Shown: positions 1-6,173 of the stretch, in pieces
Numbering within the stretch: position 1 is the stretch's first letter
Layout: every line of letters begins with the position of its first letter
Origin: Candidatus Dojkabacteria bacterium CG_4_10_14_0_2_um_filter_Dojkabacteria_WS6_41_15
GTDB lineage: Bacteria; Patescibacteriota; Dojkabacteria; GCA-002793355
Direction: 5' to 3'
Assembly: GCA_002793355.1 (NCBI GenBank)
Contig: PFQB01000007.1
Coordinates: 1-6,344, forward strand
Length of the DNA: 6,344 nt
Program-made: the position numbers and the translations under genes
Notes under the pieces: model-generated
What the model was told of the DNA's origin: nothing
Databases searched by the model: none
What the model saw: only the letters and a program-made list of their open reading frames with translations

Positions 1-942
1 CGGAAAGTAGGGCCATGGCGCGGCTTCAATTTTTTGCAACATGTTACTGGTAAACGGCTTCTCAATAACTAGTGATTGATTTTCTCTGACGATTGCGGTT
101 GTTCCTTCATATTCAATTTCAACACCAAGCTTTTTGAAGGACCGCACGATAAGAGGGAAATGTTGCGGAAGGGCATTATGTACTTTAATTTCTCCGCCAG
201 TCATAGCACCAAGCGCTAAGAATGTCGTGATTTCATGATGATCGCTACCGATGGTGTATTCCGTTCCGTGTAATTGTTTTACGCCTTCAATGACGAGGGT
301 ACTAGCTCCGATTCCTTCAATTTTTGCACCTAGTTTAGTAAGAAAAACACATAATTCCTGTACGTGCGGTTCGCTGGCAGAATTAACCATTTTTGATTTT
401 CCCTTTGCAAGAACGGCGGCGTTAATAAAATTTTCTGTTGTGGTAACACTCATATAATCGGGCCAAAGATCGTTACCAACAAAGCGGCCGTCTATAGAGA
501 ATTCCAACGTCTTACCTCGTTTTACCTTTGCGCCAAGAGCTTCAAGTACATCTACGTGCGGATCAATTTCGCGAATTCCCAAAGAACAACCGCCGATTTC
601 GTTTTTCATCTTCAATTTTTTCATTCGGTAGAGCAGCGGTGAAAACAAGAGAATAGAACCTCGCATCCCAACGGGGAAATCATCCGCAAACAGGCTCGCA
701 TTTATATGCTCATTGTTTATTTTTATCGTTGTTGTTTCCTTATTCCAGGCAATTAACGAACCAATCGCAGCTAACTGGTCTACCAGTTTGTTTACGTCTA
801 ATAAATCCGGAACATTGTGAAGTATTACCGTTTCGTCAGTAAGTAAGCTGGCGCATAAAATTGGCAATACGCTATTTTTATTTCCTGATGGTGTTATCTC
901 CCCCGAAAGTTTTTTCCCGCCGTGAACAGTAATGTTACTCAT
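1..942 (-). CDS. murA: UDP-N-acetylglucosamine 1-carboxyvinyltransferase (MurA), C-terminus cut by window edge
   Basis: MurA transfers enolpyruvate from PEP to UDP-GlcNAc in the cytoplasm, the first committed step of peptidoglycan synthesis. The 314 codons present start at an ATG (942-940) and run off the left edge; the family is about 420 residues, so roughly 100 are missing. Visible marks: SGNKN at 19-23 with the Lys22-Asn23 pair that binds substrate; GMRGS at 92-96; the catalytic cysteine loop GGCSLGIR with Cys119 and Arg124; TTTENF after the first lobe; and PWPYFP at 309-314, just before the expected catalytic Asp, which lies outside the window. Oddities: the usual Asp-Arg-x-Glu stretch reads Asp-His-His-Glu at 234-237, and the usual Gly of the P-x-P-G-F-P motif is Tyr. 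It diverges from ddl. No clear Shine-Dalgarno precedes the start. A related enolpyruvyl transferase such as AroA is unlikely given the GGC loop. Confidence 0.92.
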   Translation of the reverse strand, partial: MSNITVHGGKKLSGEITPSGNKNSVLPILCASLLTDETVILHNVPDLLDVNKLVDQLAAIGSLIAWNKETTTIKINNEHINASLFADDFPVGMRGSILLFSPLLYRMKKLKMKNEIGGCSLGIREIDPHVDVLEALGAKVKRGKTLEFSIDGRFVGNDLWPDYMSVTTTENFINAAVLAKGKSKMVNSASEPHVQELCVFLTKLGAKIEGIGASTLVIEGVKQLHGTEYTIGSDHHEITTFLALGAMTGGEIKVHNALPQHFPLIVRSFKKLGVEIEYEGTTAIVRENQSLVIEKPFTSNMLQKIEAAPWPYFP

Positions 943-965
943 AATTTTCTTGTTTGATTTAGTGG

Positions 966-985
966 TGGTATACGATTGTACACCA
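966..985. promoter_or_regulatory. Imperfect inverted repeat in the murA-ddl divergent spacer
   Basis: Two 8-bp arms, TGGTATAC and GTACACCA, are separated by GATT and pair at 7 of 8 positions. The element sits in the 98-bp spacer between two divergent cell-wall genes. It could be an operator for both, or part of overlapping promoters. A function is inferred from position only. Confidence 0.3.
975..980 (-). promoter_or_regulatory. Possible -10 box for murA
   Basis: On the minus strand this reads TACAAT, five of six matches to the TATAAT consensus, 32 nt ahead of the murA ATG. No recognisable -35 hexamer lies 16-18 nt upstream; the position expected for it reads ACAGAG. It lies inside the inverted repeat, so a bound regulator there would block it. 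Confidence 0.3.
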
Positions 986-1040
986 TGAAAAGTGATACTC
1001 TGTGGTAAACTAGGAGAAGTGCTAATCTAATTCGCTTGAC

Positions 1041-2186
1041 ATGGCTTCTACTGAAAAGAAAACAATATTGGTAATGTTCGGAGGAATTTCTCCAGAACAT
1101 GAGGTTTCGGTAATTTCTGGAACTCTAGTAATTGAGAATATTGACCGTTCAGCATATGTTCCGTTGGCGGTATACTTGTCGAAAAAAGGCGAGATATTGT
1201 TCTTAGGCGATATTAAAGGGCGTAAAGAGCTATTAAGTCATCGAAGAGTGCCTGCTAGTTTTGGTCGGGATAAAAACGGAGGTTATGTGCAGTTGGGTGG
1301 GTTGATGGGCAAAAAGATATACCCTAGTGCAGCGTTTTTGGCTTTTCATGGAGGTACAGGTGAAGGTGGTGCAATGCAGGGCCTGCTAGAAACTGTAGGC
1401 ATTCCATATTCTTCATCGTCTTCTGAAGGGGCTGTAATAACCATGAACAAGCAGTTAACAAAAGAGGTTGTTGAGAAGGAAGGAATTGCAACTGTTCCAG
1501 GGCTTCATCTGCTTACAAGTGAGCTGAGAAGCACTATAGAAGCTGAATCAGATCGGGTTATTAAACATCTCGCGCTACCTGTTATTGTTAAGCCGGTTCA
1601 TTTGGGGTCGAGTATCGGAATTAACGTAGCGCATTCAGAAGTTGAGCTGCAAAAATATTTGGCAGAGGCCGCTCAAGTAGATTCTGAAATTGTTGTTGAG
1701 AAGTATATTCAAAAATTTGTTGAGTACAATTGTGCAGTTCGACAAATTCATGGTCAACTTGAAACTAGCGCTATTGAAAAGCCCATTTCCAAGGATGAAA
1801 TACTCAGCTTTGCGGACAAATACGAGAGAGGCGCGAAGAAAACCGGCACTGAGGGAATGGCCTCGCTAGACAGGGAACTTCCTGCAAAGATTTCAGATCA
1901 ACTTCGAGATACTATTCAAGGTATGGCGAAGAAAGCCTTTGTTGCTTGTCGCTGCAAGGGCATGGTTCGTATCGATTTTATGGCAACAGAATCGGGAGAA
2001 CTGTACCTTACCGAGGTAAATCCTATTCCAGGGTCATTAGCTTTTTTTCTTTGGGAGGCAAAAGGAATTACGTTTAGAGAGCAAATAACTGATTTGATCG
2101 AGCAGTCGGTAAAGGATGCGCAAGTTACGAAAGGGCATGAAATTGACTATACGACGAATATATTAGAAAAATTTGGGAAGAGTTGA
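1041..2186 (+). CDS. ddl: D-alanine--D-alanine ligase (Ddl)
   Basis: An ATP-grasp enzyme that joins two D-alanines in the cytoplasm, supplying the dipeptide used by MurF. It has 381 residues, within the family range. Marks in order: FGGISPEHEVS at 13-23 with the conserved HEVS; HGGTGEGG at 103-110, where E. coli-type enzymes have HG-x-x-GEDG; VKPVHLGSS at 183-191, the ATP-binding and serine loop; Lys260-Tyr261 in the omega loop, where Tyr fits dipeptide rather than D-Ala-D-lactate ligases; and the Mg-binding end RIDF (310-313) with EVNPIPGS (325-332). An in-frame TAA at 1023-1025 and no intervening start codon make the ATG at 1041 the earliest possible start. No Shine-Dalgarno lies at normal spacing; AGGAG at 1012-1016 is 24 nt away. 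The HAD gene follows after 3 nt, so the two are probably co-transcribed. Confidence 0.95.
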   Translation: MASTEKKTILVMFGGISPEHEVSVISGTLVIENIDRSAYVPLAVYLSKKGEILFLGDIKGRKELLSHRRVPASFGRDKNGGYVQLGGLMGKKIYPSAAFLAFHGGTGEGGAMQGLLETVGIPYSSSSSEGAVITMNKQLTKEVVEKEGIATVPGLHLLTSELRSTIEAESDRVIKHLALPVIVKPVHLGSSIGINVAHSEVELQKYLAEAAQVDSEIVVEKYIQKFVEYNCAVRQIHGQLETSAIEKPISKDEILSFADKYERGAKKTGTEGMASLDRELPAKISDQLRDTIQGMAKKAFVACRCKGMVRIDFMATESGELYLTEVNPIPGSLAFFLWEAKGITFREQITDLIEQSVKDAQVTKGHEIDYTTNILEKFGKS

Positions 2187-2189
2187 TGT

Positions 2190-2696
2190 ATGAAAGTAGC
2201 TTTTTGTGATAGGGACGGAACACTGATAAAGGATTATCCTGATGAAGACTGGCGATTTATTGAAGAACCAGAGTTTTTTGAAGATACTGTTGCAACACTG
2301 CATGAACTAAGAAAACGCGATTATGAAATTATTGTAATCTCCAATCAATACCTTATTGGTGAAGGGTATATTACGCAGGAACATTACGACATGCTCGCGA
2401 AAAAGTTTTTGGAATATCTAACTAACGCTAATATTTCCATTCTAAACGTGTATTATTGTCCTCACCGTCGAGAAGAGGGGTGCTCATGCATTAAGCCCAA
2501 CACTGGAATGGCGGAAAGAGCATTGGTCGAATACCCGACTATTGATATGGAGAAATCATTTGTCGTTGGAAACACGAGTGTGGATATAGAATTAGCTAGA
2601 AACCTAGGAATGAAATCATTTGGGCTAGAAGTTGTATCAGATTATTGTCAGAATACGAATATCAAAAGGCTAAACGCTCTACTGAAGTATGTCTAG
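2190..2696 (+). CDS. HAD-family phosphatase, GmhB / histidinol-phosphatase type
   Basis: A 168-residue HAD-IIIA hydrolase. Motif I is DRDGT at 7-11 (nucleophile Asp7, acid/base Asp9), motif II is SNQ at 51-53, and motif III Lys102-Pro103 follows a zinc site C-P-H (90-92) and C-S-C (98-100), as in D,D-heptose-1,7-bisphosphate phosphatase (GmhB) and the N-terminal domain of HisB. Motif IV reads VGNTSVD at 126-132: the usual metal-binding Asp of VGD is Asn128, though Asp132 remains. The substrate cannot be told from sequence: a sugar bisphosphate, histidinol phosphate or another small phosphoester are all open. The ATG lies 3 nt after the ddl stop with GGGAAG (2175-2180) at 9 nt, one of the few believable Shine-Dalgarno sites here. 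The stop overlaps that of the opposing murF gene. Confidence 0.88.
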   Translation: MKVAFCDRDGTLIKDYPDEDWRFIEEPEFFEDTVATLHELRKRDYEIIVISNQYLIGEGYITQEHYDMLAKKFLEYLTNANISILNVYYCPHRREEGCSCIKPNTGMAERALVEYPTIDMEKSFVVGNTSVDIELARNLGMKSFGLEVVSDYCQNTNIKRLNALLKYV

Positions 2697-4063
2697 TAGT
2701 ACAGATCGTTTAATTCTGGCTGCAGCAATAACACCCACTCGCCTTTTTCAAAGTTTTGTGTTTCAACTGAAAGGAAGTGCTTAAGTGTTGGCACACTTCT
2801 GTATTTTTCTGTTGAATCGAAACCTGATGCAATTTCCCGAGCAAACATGCTGCCAAGAATAATAGTGAAATCAGCTTGAGTGGCAAGTAGTGTTCCGAGC
2901 TCTTTGTTTTTATTTTTGTTTTCGTCGGACAACTCGGGAATTCCTGCGGTAACGACCAAGAGTCTCCTCTTTCTTTGCTGTGCAAATTCTTTTGCCGCGA
3001 CAATCCCCGCTTGGGCGGTAGTAAAACTGATATTATACGAATCATCAATTCCCTCGTAGCCAAGCACAGTGCCTGCTTGTTGGCGCCTTTCTGGCAATTC
3101 AAGTGAAGTGATTGTATCCTTAATAAATGAAGATGGAATGTCTAGGGTTTCTGCAACCATTAAGGAAATACCCAGGTTGATAAGATTGGATTTTGATAAT
3201 TGCGGAGTTACGATTAGCTTTCCTTTGTACTTGAGCTCGTTTTCGTATTTAATAAACTGTACATTGTCGGCGGGGGCAAGAATTTGAGCTTTTGTGTTAT
3301 AGATAGAAATTTTTGTGCTAGAACTTTTTGAGTGTGTAAAGACCTCGGTAAGTGCCGTTGCTAATTTGTTTTGGCTTCCAAATCTCTGCAGATGTTGGTC
3401 TCCGATATTTGTCAGCACTGCGATATCAGCTTTTAAAATATCGCAACTTTTTGCAATTTCTCCGACTTCGTAAGCGTCGACCTCGGCTATTAGAAGCTCC
3501 GTGTTCTCGTTTAAGTTGTGTATAATCCAGTTTGCAATTCCTCCTGGGGTATTGATGTTGCCCGGAATCATCTGTGTTTTGTAAGTAAACCGCGCCAGTT
3601 GATAGATGAAATTCTTAACGGTTGTTTTTCCGTAACTGCCTGCGATTGCGACTACTTTTAGATCTTTATTTTTAGCTACAAGTTCAACTGCTTGCTGGCG
3701 CAACCTCTTCTTGAAGACATCTTCCAGAAGAGAAAAGGCAATGTTAGCAATTAAAACGTAGAAGGGAATCAGTAAAGCAATAAAGCATAAGAGCAGTAAA
3801 GCAATAAAGAGTAGAGTACGAAGCAAATATACAATCAGTAATGCCGATACTCCCCACAGGCCGACACTTAGTACAAGAATTAGCAAAACTTTTCTTGTTA
3901 GAACAAGTTTTTCCCGTCGTTGAATATTTCGCCTAAAAAAAAAGCGTGGCAGCCAATGAAGTAGCCGCTTTGTCGAATACTCCTCAAGTTGTAGGATGTA
4001 CAAAAAATCTGCAAAAGGTAGCAGCGTATTACAAAGTATCAAGAAAGGCTTTAACTTTTCCAT
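2693..4063 (-). CDS. murF: Membrane-anchored MurF-like ligase (UDP-MurNAc-tripeptide--D-Ala-D-Ala ligase)
   Basis: A 456-residue Mur ligase. MurF uses ATP to add D-Ala-D-Ala to UDP-MurNAc-tripeptide. Visible marks: P-loop GSYGKTT at 142-148; GNINTPGG at 169-175; Glu194 before VGEI, matching the Mg-binding glutamate; TNIGDQHLQRFGS at 218-230; DDSYN at 340-344; and GIPELSDE at 374-381 in the C-terminal domain. The N-terminus differs from classical MurF: in place of the UDP-binding domain, residues 1-130 hold a basic segment (LQLEEYSTKRLL at 25-36, then RFFFRR) and about two membrane spans near 58-81 and 83-110, so the catalytic part is probably held at the inner face of the membrane. The usual C-terminal KGS motif is replaced by LLLQPELNDLYY. 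The only ATG in the region overlaps the upstream hydrolase by 35 nt; a TAG lies in frame just upstream. Ddl next door supports a MurF role over other Mur ligases. Confidence 0.87.
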   Translation of the reverse strand: MEKLKPFLILCNTLLPFADFLYILQLEEYSTKRLLHWLPRFFFRRNIQRREKLVLTRKVLLILVLSVGLWGVSALLIVYLLRTLLFIALLLLCFIALLIPFYVLIANIAFSLLEDVFKKRLRQQAVELVAKNKDLKVVAIAGSYGKTTVKNFIYQLARFTYKTQMIPGNINTPGGIANWIIHNLNENTELLIAEVDAYEVGEIAKSCDILKADIAVLTNIGDQHLQRFGSQNKLATALTEVFTHSKSSSTKISIYNTKAQILAPADNVQFIKYENELKYKGKLIVTPQLSKSNLINLGISLMVAETLDIPSSFIKDTITSLELPERRQQAGTVLGYEGIDDSYNISFTTAQAGIVAAKEFAQQRKRRLLVVTAGIPELSDENKNKNKELGTLLATQADFTIILGSMFAREIASGFDSTEKYRSVPTLKHFLSVETQNFEKGEWVLLLQPELNDLYY

Positions 4064-4697
4064 AAAAAATGTATTGATTATCTATATGTACGTGATGTCC
4101 AGAATTGTCGATAATTTCGAGTGTATTGTTTGGGATAAGCGTGTGCATTTCCTGAGCTAATCGCAGCGGTGCTTCGGTGTCGTTTCTTCCCCAAAGAAGG
4201 AGTGTTGTTGCGTTAATCTTGGGAAGTAACTCTGTTTGGTCAAAACCAACAGTTTTTCGGAAGATTTTGCCTAGACCGGCATTATCGGCCTCAAGCAGTT
4301 CTTTGTTTCGAGATAGTTTTTTGCTAAATCCTAACTTTTTTGCGAAGGGAGCGATTTTACTAAGGAGTTTCGCTTTAAGAGTCGGGCGATATAAACAAGG
4401 TGCTCCATAAAGAATGAGTCCTTTAAGCCAGGCTGGTTGTTGACTTGCAATGTATGAGGCGATGCGTCCGCCAAAGGAGTGACCGAGCAATACGATGTTG
4501 TCTAGCCTTAGTTTTTCGATTTTCTCGTTGACGTAGTCGGAGTATTCGGGGATTCCCCAGGTGTCGCCAATAAGCGGCGTCTGGCCAAATCCTGGAAGCT
4601 CAAGAACAATGACATTTATTCCCGAAAACCTCGATGCTGCCACGGCCCAGTCCTCTTTTGTTTGCCGCCATCCGGGAAGAATTACTAAAGTGACCAT
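4029..4697 (-). CDS. Alpha/beta hydrolase
   Basis: A 222-residue serine hydrolase of the alpha/beta fold. The nucleophile elbow is GHSFGG at 72-77 (Ser74), the acid is Asp173 in WGRNDTEAP, and the base is most likely His201 in NSGHHVH. The stretch LPGWRQTKEDW at 7-17 takes the place of the usual HG-containing oxyanion loop, and LELPGFG at 32-38 is typical of the fold. A short cap lies around 103-160. No signal peptide is visible, so it is probably cytoplasmic. The substrate is unknown; esterase, lipase or amidase are all possible. It is the middle gene of a tight block: 9 nt after the glycosylase stop and overlapping murF by 35 nt. That coupling suggests a cell-envelope role but does not prove it. 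No Shine-Dalgarno is seen. Confidence 0.9.
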   Translation of the reverse strand: MVTLVILPGWRQTKEDWAVAASRFSGINVIVLELPGFGQTPLIGDTWGIPEYSDYVNEKIEKLRLDNIVLLGHSFGGRIASYIASQQPAWLKGLILYGAPCLYRPTLKAKLLSKIAPFAKKLGFSKKLSRNKELLEADNAGLGKIFRKTVGFDQTELLPKINATTLLLWGRNDTEAPLRLAQEMHTLIPNNTLEIIDNSGHHVHIDNQYIFYGKVKAFLDTL

Positions 4698-4703
4698 ACA
4701 AGT

Positions 4704-4709
4704 ATTCTA
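4704..4709 (-). promoter_or_regulatory. -10-like TAGAAT immediately before the hydrolase start
   Basis: On the minus strand TAGAAT (five of six matches to TATAAT) ends 6 nt before the hydrolase ATG and includes the TAG stop of the upstream gene. That spacing would put transcription start at or next to the ATG, giving a leaderless transcript. No -35 hexamer is seen, and the gene may equally be read from the operon. Confidence 0.3.
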
Positions 4710-5513
4710 CACGACTGACAGAATTCCAGGCTTTCTCTCCTGAAGCAGTCCTTCTGCAACTAAATCCTTGGCAATTTTTCGAATTTGTTCCTGCGTATAA
4801 CCAGATAACTGTATTTCTTTAAGCTTTAGTTCTTTATACTTTAAACTTTCCCTTAGCAGGTATCCTCTCACAAACCTCTCCGATCCTTTGAACGGTTTCT
4901 GTTTTGTATGGGCTTTTTGCTGATGGAAATAGTCGTAACCTTCGAACTTCAACCAATTCCCATAATCCATGAGGGCGTAGTACCAATTTCTTGGGCTTTT
5001 CTTGTCGAGAATTTTTGTAAGTACTTCTTTAATTTGAGAGTCACTAACTTTTTCTTGATGATTTTCGAAAAAATGATGCAGAATTGCAGCGCGGATGTTC
5101 GTTTCTAGAACAATTGTTGGTTGATTGTAGGCGAATGCGAGCAGCGCATTCGCCGTGTATTCGCCAATTCCCGGAAGTTGGCGAAGTTCCTCGTACGTTC
5201 TCGGCACTTCGCCTCCATACTTCTCAACAATTATTTTCGCACTTTCCCACAGATATTTCGCCCTGCGGTTGTAGCCGAGACCGCTCCACGCCTGTAATAC
5301 CTCGGCCAAACTTGCGTTAGCCAATGCTTTAACGTTCGGGAAAAGCATTAGCCAGTCCAGATATTTTGGCAATACGCGATAAGTTTGTGTTTGCTGCAGC
5401 ATCAGCTCCGAAACCAATATTACGTAAGGATCAACTGTTTCGCGCCAAGGAAAAGAACGACAGTACTGTTTGTAAAAGTTGTAGACAATTTTCTTGAATA
5501 GTGATGCTTGCAC
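4707..5513 (-). CDS. mutY: A/G-specific adenine glycosylase-like protein (HhH-GPD, no Fe-S cluster, C-terminal winged helix)
   Basis: A 268-residue base-excision repair protein of the HhH-GPD superfamily. MutY removes adenine mispaired with 8-oxoguanine. Marks: FPWR at 21-24; SELMLQQTQT at 35-44 with Glu36 matching the catalytic glutamate of MutY; GLGYNRRA at 78-85; helix-hairpin-helix LPGIGEYTA at 113-121; LETNIR at 136-141, where the usual catalytic Asp is Glu137; and PRNWYYALMDYG at 174-185. The four-cysteine Fe-S loop is absent: the only cysteine is Cys18, and the region reads HTKQKPFKGSERFVRG (202-217). The last 50 residues look like a small winged helix instead of the NUDIX-like MutY domain. 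This resembles a known MutY-like subfamily, so the exact substrate is uncertain. The start is GTG: an in-frame TAA lies three codons upstream and no ATG occurs before residue 38. It is first in the block leading to murF. Confidence 0.85.
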   Translation of the reverse strand: MQASLFKKIVYNFYKQYCRSFPWRETVDPYVILVSELMLQQTQTYRVLPKYLDWLMLFPNVKALANASLAEVLQAWSGLGYNRRAKYLWESAKIIVEKYGGEVPRTYEELRQLPGIGEYTANALLAFAYNQPTIVLETNIRAAILHHFFENHQEKVSDSQIKEVLTKILDKKSPRNWYYALMDYGNWLKFEGYDYFHQQKAHTKQKPFKGSERFVRGYLLRESLKYKELKLKEIQLSGYTQEQIRKIAKDLVAEGLLQERKPGILSVV

Positions 5514-5514
5514 A

Positions 5515-5550
5515 CTATATTATAGCCGACGACGAAACCCTATAGTATAA
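5515..5550. repeat. Two near-identical CTATAnTATAr boxes in a divergent promoter spacer
   Basis: CTATATTATAG (5515-5525) and CTATAGTATAA (5540-5550) match at 9 of 11 positions and start 25 bp apart. The first is itself a perfect palindrome around its middle base. Each contains or abuts the TATAAT of one of the two divergent genes. They may be just the paired -10 elements or also binding sites for a shared regulator. Confidence 0.4.
5519..5524 (-). promoter_or_regulatory. TATAAT -10 box of the glycosylase gene, leaderless spacing
   Basis: On the minus strand this reads a perfect TATAAT, with 5 nt (ATAGT) before the GTG start at 5513. Transcription would begin at or beside the start codon, and no Shine-Dalgarno is present, so a leaderless message is likely. 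No convincing -35 hexamer is visible at 16-18 nt. Confidence 0.5.
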
Positions 5551-5551
5551 T
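5546..5551 (+). promoter_or_regulatory. TATAAT -10 box of the 5559 gene, leaderless spacing
   Basis: A perfect TATAAT ends 7 nt before the ATG at 5559 (intervening ACGGTAT). This places the expected transcription start at the A of the ATG or one base before it. No Shine-Dalgarno and no clear -35 hexamer are present. Confidence 0.5.
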
Positions 5552-5558
5552 ACGGTAT

Positions 5559-6173
5559 ATGGCAACATTAAGACTCGGAGAATCTAGAACTAGTAAAAAA
5601 GCAGAGGCGTACCGAGATTTTGTGACAATTAAGATAGAAGAGTCAGTACATGGGGAGCTATTTAATGGAATAGAGGCTGGTCAAACTCGCGAAAATATAA
5701 TCGGTCATGTGGCTGATGTATTATTTCGTCTCAAGAGAGGATACGGTGAACCAGGTCCAATGACTTTTGATGATGTACTACTACTTGCAATGGCTGTTGA
5801 GCAGCGGAGAATCAAGCAAAAAGGAGAATTTAAGCCAATATTCTCCTGCCTAAATGTCACTGCAGAGCTTGCACATACGGTAGCTAATCGACTTGTCGAA
5901 TATGAACTAAGCTTTTTATTAAACACAAATTTCAAGAAAGATAACCCTGACGAGGTCAGAAAGATTCTACTCTATGAACTTATCGGCGGGAACCAGGGCA
6001 AAATAAGTCTTAATGGAAAATCTTTTATCCCCCGAGACACTACTTGCACGCGTAGACTTACCGCAATACATAACGAAGATAGGTTAGCGCTCGCCGTTTT
6101 CACTTGGAGTTCACGGGTTGAGACATCGCTCGGTGCTGGCAGTAGAGCCAAAACGGTATATCCAGCGTTATAA
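5559..6173 (+). CDS. Hypothetical protein, 204 residues, family not recognised
   Basis: I do not recognise this protein. It has no signal peptide and no membrane span, so it is probably cytoplasmic. Residues 10-60 (mixed charge, with TIKIEES and then a likely helix through HVADVLFRLKR) and 68-90 (TFDDVLLLAMAVEQRRIKQ) look helical, joined by a Gly/Pro turn GYGEPGP at 61-67. A further helical stretch covers 100-122. The end, from about 145, is rich in Gly, Ser, Thr and Arg and may be beta or flexible. There are only two cysteines (97 and 163), not arranged as a metal site. Reading-frame length, an ATG preceded by a well-placed TATAAT, and the lack of a competing frame support it as a real gene. 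It is divergent from the glycosylase and convergent with groL, so it is transcribed alone. Confidence 0.75.
   Translation: MATLRLGESRTSKKAEAYRDFVTIKIEESVHGELFNGIEAGQTRENIIGHVADVLFRLKRGYGEPGPMTFDDVLLLAMAVEQRRIKQKGEFKPIFSCLNVTAELAHTVANRLVEYELSFLLNTNFKKDNPDEVRKILLYELIGGNQGKISLNGKSFIPRDTTCTRRLTAIHNEDRLALAVFTWSSRVETSLGAGSRAKTVYPAL

Noticed and set aside
251..457. Plus-strand open frame inside murA.
   Set aside because: The opposite strand encodes well-conserved MurA sequence across the whole interval.
1012..1021. AGGAG followed by a GTG as a possible start for ddl.
   Set aside because: That GTG reads only three codons before TAA and is out of frame; AGGAG is 24 nt from the real ATG.
1036..1041. 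Perfect TTGACA overlapping the ddl start codon, with AACAAT 19 nt downstream.
   Set aside because: A promoter here would start inside the gene and remove the first beta strand and FGG motif; taken as chance.
2184..2186. Possible recoded TGA (genetic code 25) as in some CPR lineages.
   Set aside because: TGA ends ddl exactly where the family should end and the next gene starts 3 nt later; glycine is encoded by normal codons throughout.
2710..3102. Open frame on the minus strand, 130 codons.
   Set aside because: It lies wholly inside murF on the same strand in another frame; murF has clear motifs through this stretch and this product resembles nothing.
5705..5935. Minus-strand open frame inside the 5559 gene, and a similar one at 5972-6190.
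   Set aside because: Serine-rich, low-complexity products typical of antisense frames; the plus-strand frame is longer and has a well-placed -10 box.
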